From NCBI GenBank assembly GCA_044227505.1, contig JBGAWP010000068.1, positions 1 through 21,504 on the forward strand: a DNA stretch of 21,504 nucleotides. Reading direction: 5' to 3'. The DNA is from UBA7236 sp044227505 (GTDB lineage: Bacteria; Bacteroidota; Bacteroidia; Chitinophagales; BACL12). The notes below the pieces were generated by a model. The model saw only the letters and a program-made list of their open reading frames with translations. It searched no databases and was not told the DNA's origin. Below are positions 7,857 to 15,700 of this stretch, one piece after another; the first letter of the stretch is position 1; each line of letters starts with the position of its first letter. A program made the position numbers and the translations under genes.

Positions 7857-8324
7857 TTCAACTCCTTCCCGAATCTTGCTCCCCGGTTTATTCAAAACCT
7901 TCGTAAGCAAACTTCTATCATACACGCTATGCTCGAAAGTTTGCGCCATTTTAATTGCATCTGTGGGACAAGCCACGATGCATAAATTACACATGGTGCA
8001 TAATTCGAGGTGATACACAAATTTATCTATTGCTTTTTTCTTTTTTCCTTCCGGGGTGATGTCGAATTTGGTGACGATTTTAATAGTTGCATTCGGACAA
8101 GCAAGTTCGCATGCTGTGCAACCAGTGCATGCATGTTCATTATTTTCGTCGTGCAACATCACCACTTCCCCTCTGAATCTTTCTGACAGTACAGGTAATT
8201 CTTCCGGATACTGTTGGGTAATTATTTGTTTATGATGCGTAAAATAATAACCCGTCCTCCGCATACCAGTAAGCAGCGATTTAACACCTCCAAAAACCTC
8301 TTTTATGTATTTTACTATAAACAT
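7854..8324 (-). CDS. nuoI: NADH-quinone oxidoreductase subunit I (two [4Fe-4S] clusters)
   Basis: A peripheral-arm ferredoxin-like subunit holding clusters N6a and N6b. I choose the ATG at 8322-8324 (MFIVKYIKEVFGG, 156 residues); a longer frame begins with TTG at 8351 but its extra residues are encoded by a repeat-like AATTGTCAATT stretch. Cluster motifs are complete: CTGCTACELACP (Cys66, 69, 72, 76) and CTMCNLCIVACP (Cys109, 112, 115, 119). In a complex without NuoEFG this subunit is the natural electron entry point, for example from ferredoxin or flavodoxin. That last point is inference. Confidence 0.95.
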   Translation of the reverse strand: MFIVKYIKEVFGGVKSLLTGMRRTGYYFTHHKQIITQQYPEELPVLSERFRGEVVMLHDENNEHACTGCTACELACPNATIKIVTKFDITPEGKKKKAIDKFVYHLELCTMCNLCIVACPTDAIKMAQTFEHSVYDRSLLTKVLNKPGSKIREGVE

Positions 8325-8363
8325 TTCAATTAATAAATTGACAATTACCAAATTAATAAATGC
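8325..8363. repeat. Short AATTGTCAATT-type repeat between nuoH and nuoI
   Basis: On the minus strand this reads TAATTTGGTAATTGTCAATT, then TATTAATTGA: repeated AATTG/CAATT words close to a 7-bp step. The same words occur upstream of nuoH (about 9450-9482) and in the nuoA/PFOR gap (about 12589-12605). It extends up to the ATG I prefer for nuoI. Confidence 0.5.
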
Positions 8364-9440
8364 TCAAAAAAACCATCCCTGGATCGCAATAAATGTCGCC
8401 AACAATAAATTAAACATACTGATAGGCAACAAATATTTCCACTCCAGATTCAACAACTGATCAATGCGCAAACGCGGGAATGTCCAGCGGAACCACATGA
8501 TCACAAATATCAGAAAAAATGTTTTTCCGATAAACCACAATGAGGAAGGAATATAATCCATAATGCGATTAAATCCTTCCCAATTTCCGATATGCAAAGG
8601 CATCCAGCCACCTAAAAATAAAGTGGCACCCAATGCACATACAATAAATATATTTACATACTCCGCCAAAAAGAATAAGGCGAATTTCATTCCTGAATAT
8701 TCTGTGTGAAAACCTGCAGTTAATTCTGATTCTGCTTCTGCAAGATCGAAAGGTGCACGATTTGTTTCTGCTGTTACTGCAATGATAAAAATTACAAAAG
8801 CGATGATAACAGGAATATGTCCTTTAAATATCCACCAACCATCTGCCTGCGATTCCACAATTTTAGAAATAGAAAGATCGCCTGTGAAAATAATTACGGT
8901 GAGAATTGCGAGACCTGCACTCAATTCATAACTTACAATTTGAGCTCCACTTCGCATGGCACCCATTAAAGAATATTTATTATTGCTTGCCCATCCTGCC
9001 ATTAGTATCCCGATAACTCCAATAGATGAAACGGCAGTAATATATAACACTCCGATATTAATATCCCATATCTGAAAATTCCTTGCAAAACCAAGTGGAG
9101 CAAGTGCCAACATCGCAGCTATCATTACAACAAAAGGCGCAAGATTAAATAAAAATTTATCGGAACCCGTTGGAGTTAATCCTTCCTTCACCAATAATTT
9201 TAAAGTATCCGCAACGGTTTGAAACATACCTTTTGGTCCCACTCTGTTTGGTCCGAGGCGCACCTGCATATAAGCAGAAACTTTTCTCTCCATCATAATT
9301 AAAACCAATCCCAACACTGCAAACAATCCAATACATAAAATACCCACCACAACAAACTCAATAGTAAGCGCCAGCCATGAGGCGAATGTATTATTCAACC
9401 AGGCATCAAAACTGTTTGCGATATTTTCGAAAGAAGGCAT
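8364..9440 (-). CDS. nuoH: NADH-quinone oxidoreductase subunit H
   Basis: A 358-residue membrane subunit that forms the quinone chamber and the start of the proton path with NuoD and NuoB. Signatures: ERKVSAYMQVRLGPNRVGP ending near residue 69, and ETNRAPFDLAEAESELTAGF starting at residue 225, which carries the acidic loop that couples quinone reduction to pumping. About eight TM helices; length is typical. It follows nuoD after a 195-bp gap that contains only repeats, exactly where nuoE-F-G stand in 14-gene operons. nuoI starts 39 nt downstream. Confidence 0.97.
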   Translation of the reverse strand: MPSFENIANSFDAWLNNTFASWLALTIEFVVVGILCIGLFAVLGLVLIMMERKVSAYMQVRLGPNRVGPKGMFQTVADTLKLLVKEGLTPTGSDKFLFNLAPFVVMIAAMLALAPLGFARNFQIWDINIGVLYITAVSSIGVIGILMAGWASNNKYSLMGAMRSGAQIVSYELSAGLAILTVIIFTGDLSISKIVESQADGWWIFKGHIPVIIAFVIFIIAVTAETNRAPFDLAEAESELTAGFHTEYSGMKFALFFLAEYVNIFIVCALGATLFLGGWMPLHIGNWEGFNRIMDYIPSSLWFIGKTFFLIFVIMWFRWTFPRLRIDQLLNLEWKYLLPISMFNLLLATFIAIQGWFF

Positions 9441-9640
9441 TAGGTATTTGGTAATTTGTTAATTGTCAATTTAGTAATTGTTGTCTCCCTATTAATTATC
9501 TTTTTATTTGATGATTCCTGTTTTTATCAAAGTTAACTCGGCTGTTCATCGGCACATTGGTACATCTTTTTCATTGGTACATCTTCTTCGGCTGTTCATC
9601 GGTACATTGGTACATCTTTTTTCATTGGTACATCATCATC
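9441..9640. repeat. Tandem repeat island in the nuoD-nuoH gap
   Basis: Two adjacent copies of about 50 bp lie at 9539-9588 and 9589-9640. Each is built from CGGCTGTTCATCGG, ACATTGGTACATC and TTTCATTGGTACATC words, and they differ by a few bases. On the minus strand the unit is rich in AATGTACC/GATGTACC. The nuoD stop (9636-9638) lies within the end of the second copy. From 9441 to 9538 there are AATTGTCAATT-type words and T-rich sequence. No remnant of nuoE, nuoF or nuoG is visible. Confidence 0.8.
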
Positions 9641-10751
9641 GATCGATGTCCGGTATCACCAAATCCAACGTCCCCATTATCGCCACCATATCTCCTATCT
9701 TTTGTCCTCGTGTCATATGATCAAGTGCGCTCAGATTAGAAAATCCCGGTGACCGGAATTTAATTCTGTATGGTGTCATTCCTCCTTCACTTACAATATA
9801 CACTCCGAATTCACCTCTTGCTGTTTCCACTCTGGTATAAAATTCTCCTTTGGGTAATTTTAAAACTGCTTTTGTTTTTGCTTGAAAATCTCCTTCGGGA
9901 ATATTATCTATTAATTGTTCGATAATGGAAATGGATTGATAAATTTCTTTCATGCGCACTAAATATCGCGCATAACAATCACCTCCTGTTTCAATTGCCT
10001 CTTCGAAATTTACAGCATTATATACATCGTAAGGATATAATTTTCTGATATCACAATGTACTCCGCTTGCTCTTGCGGTAGGACCCGAACATCCATAAGA
10101 AATTGCATCTTCTTTGGAAATATATCCCACATTTTTCATTCTGTTTTGGAAGATCACATTGCCTGTAACCAATTCATCGTACTCCGGTAATTTGGTTTTA
10201 AAGAATGCGATAAATTCTTTTACTTTTCGCTGAAAATCCGGATGAATTTCCGCCATCACACCACCGGGAACGATATAATTCATGGTTAATCTTGCCCCAC
10301 AGGTATCTTCCATTATTTCCGTGATCATTTCTCTTTCGCGGAAGGCATGAAAAAACGGAGTAATTGCACCCACATCCATCGCCAAAGCTCCCCACCATAA
10401 CTGATGTGATGCAAGTCGCGTGAGTTCATCCATTAATACACGAATTACCTGTGCTCTTTGCGGAACTTCAATTTGCAAACCTTTTTCAACGCACAAGGCG
10501 CAACCGTGATTATTAATATGGGAGGATAAATAATCCATGCGACTCGTTACATAAATAAACTGCCGGTAATTTAAACTCTCACACATTTTTTCGATGGAGC
10601 GATGAATATATCCGAGATGCGGTTCTATTTTTTTAATGGTCTCGCCATTCATCGTAATTACAAGATGCAACACACCATGGGTACTAGGATGCTGAGGACC
10701 AATATTGATCACCAGATCGCCTTCCTGGGTGGGTATTAATTCTTGTAACAT
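9636..10751 (-). CDS. nuoD: NADH-quinone oxidoreductase subunit D
   Basis: A 371-residue hydrophilic subunit, related to the large subunit of [NiFe]-hydrogenases, that forms most of the quinone-binding pocket. GPQHPSTHGVLHL is at residues 18-30 and TSRMDYLSSH at 69-78. His25 and Tyr74 correspond, with identical 49-residue spacing, to the quinone-binding His38 and Tyr87 of Thermus Nqo4, so quinone reactivity should be kept. The C-terminus DLVIPDIDR is typical. It is separate from nuoC, unlike the fused NuoCD of Bacteroides and enterobacteria. Repeat islands lie on both sides. Confidence 0.97.
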   Translation of the reverse strand: MLQELIPTQEGDLVINIGPQHPSTHGVLHLVITMNGETIKKIEPHLGYIHRSIEKMCESLNYRQFIYVTSRMDYLSSHINNHGCALCVEKGLQIEVPQRAQVIRVLMDELTRLASHQLWWGALAMDVGAITPFFHAFREREMITEIMEDTCGARLTMNYIVPGGVMAEIHPDFQRKVKEFIAFFKTKLPEYDELVTGNVIFQNRMKNVGYISKEDAISYGCSGPTARASGVHCDIRKLYPYDVYNAVNFEEAIETGGDCYARYLVRMKEIYQSISIIEQLIDNIPEGDFQAKTKAVLKLPKGEFYTRVETARGEFGVYIVSEGGMTPYRIKFRSPGFSNLSALDHMTRGQKIGDMVAIMGTLDLVIPDIDR

Positions 10752-10773
10752 CAGGTTATTGTCAGTTTTTTTT

Positions 10774-11032
10774 ATGAGTTATGAGTAATGAGTTATGAGT
10801 GCGACCCCAGTTACATTAAAATCTTCGTTCTGGGTGAGTAGTGAATAGTGAGTGGTGAGTTTGATCCCACTCGAATTAAAATTCATTACTCATCACTCAT
10901 TACTCATTTAGTGGTGAGTTTGATCCCACTCGAATTAAAATTCATTACTCATCACTCATTACTCATACGGGTAAATCGTAAATTTCGATCGATGCAGGGT
11001 TATACTCACCACTCACCACTCACCACTCACCC
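10774..11032. repeat. Heptamer repeat island between nuoC and nuoD
   Basis: Heptamer arrays: ATGAGTT/ATGAGTA/ATGAGTT/ATGAGT at 10774-10800, and four exact ACTCACC units at 11004-11031 ending 1 nt before the nuoC stop codon (11033-11035). In the middle, a 57-bp unit is repeated perfectly in tandem (10851-10907 and 10910-10966). The segment GTAAATTTCGATCGATGCAG near 10978 resembles the core TAATTTCGATCC of the islands at 3318 and 7800. Short forward ORFs through this island are translated repeats, not genes. Confidence 0.85.
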
Positions 11033-11488
11033 CTACAACTTTATCATATTCACCTCATCCTCAAAATCCTTCCTCAACGGCCAGCCTTCAAAATCATCTG
11101 TCAATAATAATCTTCGCAGATCGGGATGATTCAGGAAACGGACGCCGAATAATTCATATACTTCTCTTTCCAGTAATTCTGCAGTGCGCCAAATGTCGCA
11201 CACGGTTTCAATTTCCGGATTTTCTCTATCTAATTTTGATTTAATTACAACAATATGTCTGTGTTTTGTCGATTCGAGATGATAAACCATGGTTAAATGT
11301 GTTTTCCAATCAACACAAGTAAGGCAAAACATATAATCGAACGATAAATTATCATCATTAAAAATTACCTGTGCAAAATCTTTAAATTCAGAAGCTTCAA
11401 TAAATAAATTAAGCATTTCGCCACCTTCTTCATAAGTAATGGAAGGAGCGATCTCACTTAATTTTATTTTTAATTCTTCAGAGGTCAT
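11033..11488 (-). CDS. nuoC: NADH-quinone oxidoreductase subunit C
   Basis: A 151-residue peripheral-arm subunit that packs against NuoD. The family signature LEREVYELFGVRFLNHPDLR, continuing RLLLTDDFEGWPLRKD, occupies residues 107-141. It is a compact version without the long C-terminal extension. The start ATG overlaps the nuoB stop as ATGA, indicating translational coupling. Its TAG stop sits at the edge of the ACTCACC heptamer array that separates it from nuoD. Confidence 0.96.
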   Translation of the reverse strand: MTSEELKIKLSEIAPSITYEEGGEMLNLFIEASEFKDFAQVIFNDDNLSFDYMFCLTCVDWKTHLTMVYHLESTKHRHIVVIKSKLDRENPEIETVCDIWRTAELLEREVYELFGVRFLNHPDLRRLLLTDDFEGWPLRKDFEDEVNMIKL

Positions 11489-12063
11489 TTCTGATTGAGT
11501 TTATTTACATCCAAGTTATCAGAATATTTTTCGATAAACATTTTTTCTCTGTTGCCACCGGCCTGAATTTTATGTTGCAGGCTGATAAGTGCATGCAAAA
11601 GAGCCTCCGGTCTCGGGGGGCAACCCGCCACATAAACATCCACCGGAATAACATGGTCGGCACCTTTAACCACACTATAGGTATTATAAAAAAACGGTCC
11701 GCCACTGGTTGCACAGGCTCCCATGGCTATAACATACTTGGGATCAGGCATTTGGTCGTATAATCGCTTAAGAACCGGCGCCATTTTGTTCACTATGGTA
11801 CCTGCAATGATGATAACATCGGCCTGACGGGGGGTGGCACGTGCCACTTCGAAGCCAAAACGGCTCCAGTCGTATTTGGCGCTGGCAGTACTCATCATCT
11901 CGATAGCGCAGCAACTTGTCCCGAAAACCAATGGCCATAAGGAGTTTGAGCGTGCCCAATTGATCACATCATCGAGTTTTGTCACCAAAAATCCACCCGA
12001 TGCTGTCGGGTGAACATCGCCCGGAAAGGGCTCTTGCTTGATATTTGGGTCCTTTACATCCAT
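11485..12063 (-). CDS. nuoB: NADH-quinone oxidoreductase subunit B (cluster N2)
   Basis: A 192-residue subunit binding cluster N2, which hands electrons to quinone. The cysteines are present: tandem Cys51-Cys52 in GTSCCAIEM, Cys117 in MGACATSGG and Cys148 in AGCPPRPE. RATPRQADVIIIAGT is the other family signature. An N-terminal stretch of about 30 residues precedes the conserved core. It overlaps nuoA by 10 nt upstream and nuoC by 4 nt downstream, so the first three genes form a coupled block. Intact N2 ligands support a working quinone-reducing module. Confidence 0.97.
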   Translation of the reverse strand: MDVKDPNIKQEPFPGDVHPTASGGFLVTKLDDVINWARSNSLWPLVFGTSCCAIEMMSTASAKYDWSRFGFEVARATPRQADVIIIAGTIVNKMAPVLKRLYDQMPDPKYVIAMGACATSGGPFFYNTYSVVKGADHVIPVDVYVAGCPPRPEALLHALISLQHKIQAGGNREKMFIEKYSDNLDVNKLNQK

Positions 12064-12404
12064 TTCAAGGCTCCTTTTTTATGTGCGTAAAGAAATCCGA
12101 TAAATAATATGAATAAAAAGACAATAGCCTCAATAAAAGCGAACATGCCCAATTTTTGCACGGTAACCGCCCAAGGGTATAAAAAGATGAGTTCCACGTC
12201 AAAAATGAGGAAAATGAGAGCAAAAAGGTAGTACCCAACGTTAAATTGCACCCAACTTTGCCCGATGGTAGGCACTCCGCACTCATAAGGCTCACCTTTT
12301 ACAGTGCTTTTACTGGCTTTTAAAACCAGTTTTGATAACAGAATTCCCGCCGCCGAAAAAGCAACTGCCGCCATGATCAATACAATAAGAGAAGCCGGAC
12401 CCAT
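12054..12404 (-). CDS. nuoA: NADH-quinone oxidoreductase subunit A
   Basis: A 116-residue membrane subunit with three TM helices and the conserved matrix-side loop. GEPYECGVPTIG holds the family Cys at residue 42, and FDVELIFLYPW lies at 68-78 with its membrane acidic residues. It is the first gene of the operon; the ATG at 12402-12404 is about 30 nt downstream of the transcription start expected from the -7 element at 12442-12449. Confidence 0.96.
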   Translation of the reverse strand: MGPASLIVLIMAAVAFSAAGILLSKLVLKASKSTVKGEPYECGVPTIGQSWVQFNVGYYLFALIFLIFDVELIFLYPWAVTVQKLGMFAFIEAIVFLFILFIGFLYAHKKGALKWM

Positions 12405-12441
12405 AAATCGCGGCTAAAATAGGGGTTGTGTGTTTAGTAAA

Positions 12442-12469
12442 CAAATGTATTTATCACCGAAGTAACAAA
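12442..12469 (-). promoter_or_regulatory. Probable nuo operon promoter (Bacteroidota type)
   Basis: On the minus strand TACATTTG (12449-12442) is an exact TAnnTTTG -7 element. TTTG (12469-12466) lies 16 nt upstream, slightly closer than the usual 17-23 nt for the -33 element. The expected start site is near 12435, leaving a leader of about 30 nt before nuoA. No alternative match of this quality is seen in the gap. Confidence 0.5.
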
Positions 12470-12500
12470 TACTTATTTTGGGATTATTTTTTCAATTCCG

Positions 12501-12584
12501 CCAGAGTCCCACATCCAAAATAATTCAAAATGAAATGATTTATTTTCTGTGTAGACTCTGGAGTCGCAGCCGAAATTCCGGCTG
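12501..12584. repeat. Two hairpins in the nuoA-PFOR gap
   Basis: CCAGAGTC (12501-12508) is the exact reverse complement of GACTCTGG (12554-12561), with a 45-nt AT-rich loop. Just next to it, CAGCCG-AAATTC-CGGCTG (12567-12584) is a perfect 6-bp stem with a 6-nt loop. The compact hairpin is followed by TTAAAATTG, not a T run, so a classical terminator is unlikely. They may be dispersed palindromic repeats or leader structures. Confidence 0.45.
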
Positions 12585-12739
12585 TTAAAATTGTCAATTG
12601 TCAATTTTTCCCCCATTCTCCATTCCATTGATTTTTATCATCTCCCAAACTGACCCGTCTCATCCATCTTCCATTGATATTTTGTGAAGTTTACCTCCAA
12701 ATACAGGCATTATTTTAATCAAATTCAAAATTCTATATT

Positions 12740-15700
12740 ATGGCCGAATTAATTGAAAAACCTCTGGATATCCTTTCACCAACGAAGGAAAAGGAAGCAG
12801 TGGTTCGCGATATAATGGATGGCAACGAAGCTGCTGCTACCATTGCATATAAAACAAATGAAATTTGTGCAATCTATCCGATAACACCTTCCTCCGCAAT
12901 GGGCGAATGGGCCGACGAATGGTCATCGAAAGACAAAAAAAACATTTTTGGTCAGGTGCCGAGAATAATTGAAATGCAAAGCGAGGCCGGTGCTGCGGGA
13001 ACAATTCACGGTGCATTAACTGGCGGTGCGCTGGCAACTACATTTACATGTTCGCAGGGATTATTATTGATGATACCAAACATGTATAAAATTGCAGGTG
13101 AACTTACTCCAACCGTTTTTCATATTGCAGCAAGAGCATTGGCAACACATGCACTTTCCATTTTTGGTGATCACAGCGATGTAATGGCTTGCAGGTCGAC
13201 GGGATTTTCGATGTTGTTTGGATGTAATGCTCAGGAAGCAATGGATATGGCTTTAATTGCGCAGGCATCAACATTAAAAGCAAGAGTTCCTTTTTTAAAT
13301 ATTTTTGATGGATTCAGAACATCGCACGAGTTAAGTGAGGTGGAAATAATTCCTGATTCCACCATTAAAGCGATGATAAATATGGATGATGTGCTGGCGC
13401 ATCGCCGTCGTTCTCTTAATCCTGCAAACCCTTTTATTAAAGGAACTGCTCAAAATCCGGATGTATTTTTTCAAAGTCGCGAAGCCGGAAATAATTATTA
13501 TTTGCAAGTTCCGGGTATCGTTAAACAAACAATGCAACAGTTTGCCGAATTAACCGGTAGGAAATATAATTTATACGAATATTACGGAGCTGCAGATGCG
13601 GAAAATATTATAGTCATCATGGGTTCCGGAGCCGGCGCCGTGCAGGAATTAGTTGATTATCTTAATGCAACCGGAGAAAAGACAGGGGTTGTAGTAATTC
13701 GTTTATACCGACCATTTTTTGTAAAAGATTTTATTGATGTTTTGCCAAAAACAGTAAAACGAATTGCAGTGTTAGACAGATGTAAAGAACCGGGAGCAAT
13801 TGGAGAACCATTATATATGGATGTAATTAGTGCACTACATGAAGAATTTACAGGCAAATTACCGCATGTAATTGGTGGTCGTTACGGTTTGGCATCCAAA
13901 GAATTTAATGCCGGAATGGTGAAAGCAATATTTGCAGAATTAAAAAAAGTAAAACCAATAAAACATTTTACCATAGGTATTGAAGATGATGTTACCCATT
14001 TGAGTCTGGATTATGATAAAACATTTTCACTGGAACAACAATATTATTTCAGGGGATTATTTTTTGAGTTGGGTGCAGATGGTACAGTGAGTGCAAATAA
14101 AAATTCTATTAAAATTATTGGTGATACCACCGGTGATTATGTGCAGGGATATTTTGTATACGATTCCAAAAAATCCGGTTCATTAACTGTTTCGCATTTA
14201 AGGGCGGGGAAAAAACCGATAAGATCTGCATATCTTATTAATTCAGCTAATTTTATTGCCTGTCATCATTTTAATTATTTGAAAAAATATGATGTGCTTA
14301 AAGATGCTGAGGAAGGAGCAACATTTTTATTGAATGCACCTTATTCCAAAGAAGAGGTCTGGAATAAATTACCTGAAAAGATTCAAGAGGAGATAATACT
14401 CAAAAAATTGAAATTTTATGTGATAAATGCCACAGCAGTTGCAAAGGAAACCGGAATGGGAAGCAGAATTAACACTATTTTGCAAACTTGTTTTTTTGCA
14501 ATTAGTAATGTTATTCCCAAAGAAACTGCAATTAGAAAAATAAAGGATGCCATTTATGAAAGTTATTTCAAAAAAGGGGAGGCTGTAATTAATAAAAATT
14601 ATGAGGCAGTTGATAAAACTTTAGAAGATTTATTTGAAATTAATTACAGCGATCTTCCAACAGGACATTTAAAATTAGACGCACCGGTACCGGATAACAG
14701 TAGCGAATTTGTTAAAAATGTTTTGGCGAGAATCATTTCAGGGGAAGGTGATGAATTACCTGTAAGCGCATTTCCGGTGGATGGAGTTTACCCTTCGGGT
14801 ACTACACAATATGAAAAAAGAAATATAGCAGAAAATATTCCGGTTTGGGATGAACAACTCTGTTCTCAATGTGGAAAATGTTTTCTTATTTGCCCTCACG
14901 CTGCCATCAGATGTAAAGTATATGAAAAAGATGCCTTGGAAAATACACCTGCTACATTTAAATCACATGATCCTATCGGAAAGGAATTCTTTAAGGAACA
15001 TGAAGCGTATACATTACAGGTAAGTGTGGAAGATTGCACCGGATGTAATTTATGTGTGGAATATTGTCCTGTGGAAAGCAGAACCGAACCGGGACATAAA
15101 GCAATTAATATGGTAGACAAAATGAATCTTGTGGAAAGTGAAAGAATAAACTGGGATTATTTTCTTGCCTTACCGGATATAGATCGTGAAAGAATAAATA
15201 AAAACACAGTAAAAGGCACACAACTTTTGCAGCCTTTATTTGAATTTTCGGGGGCATGTGCAGGTTGTGGTGAGACACCTTATTTAAAATTGCTCACTCA
15301 ATTGTTTGGCGACAGAATGATAGTTGCAAATGCAACAGGATGTTCTTCTATTTTCGGTGGAAATTTGCCAACTACACCGTGGTCGTTTAATCATGATGGT
15401 GAAGGTCCGGCCTGGGCAAATTCACTTTTCGAGGATAATGCGGAATTCGGATTGGGAATTAAACTCGCTACCGATAAAAAAATGGAAATTGCGCATGATC
15501 TGTTATTGGAAATGAAAGAAGATGTTGGGGAGGAATTAGTGAATTCCATAATTGGAACACATGCAACAGGTGAAGCAGATATTAAAAAACAAAAATCGCA
15601 GATCAATGAATTAAGAAAACGGTTGCGTACTATTAAATCGCCACAGGCAAATATTTTAATACAGCTCGCCGATTTTCTCGCGGAAAAATCTGTCTGGATA

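Larger units (their letters stand above)
12405..12739. other. Divergent control region between nuoA and the PFOR gene
   Basis: This 335-bp region has no ORF. It contains a probable nuo promoter on the minus strand (12442-12469), two hairpin-forming segments (12501-12561 and 12567-12584), and a CAATTGTCAATT double repeat near 12592-12605. For the PFOR I see only a near-match to a -7 element, TATTTTG at 12678-12684, which is one base short of TAnnTTTG, so no start site can be assigned. The shared region means both operons could answer to a common regulator; no operator is recognised. Confidence 0.6.

Noticed and set aside
8325..8351. Longer NuoI from a TTG at 8351
   Set aside because: The extra nine residues are encoded by an AATTGTCAATT repeat stretch also found elsewhere in intergenic DNA; the ATG at 8324 gives a normal N-terminus.
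9441..9635. Degraded nuoE, nuoF or nuoG
   Set aside because: No frame in the 195 bp shows NADH/FMN-binding or iron-sulfur motifs; only repeats and T-rich DNA are present.
9508..9739. Two forward ORFs of 60-70 codons in the nuoD-nuoH gap
   Set aside because: They translate the ~50-bp tandem repeat (HWYI-type words) in two frames and run into nuoD antisense.
10848..11129. Forward ORF of 93 codons across the nuoC-nuoD gap
   Set aside because: It is made of translated tandem repeats (repeated SLITH-type words) and overlaps nuoC antisense; no protein family character.
12567..12584. Intrinsic terminator before PFOR
   Set aside because: The 6-bp hairpin is not followed by a T run on either strand.
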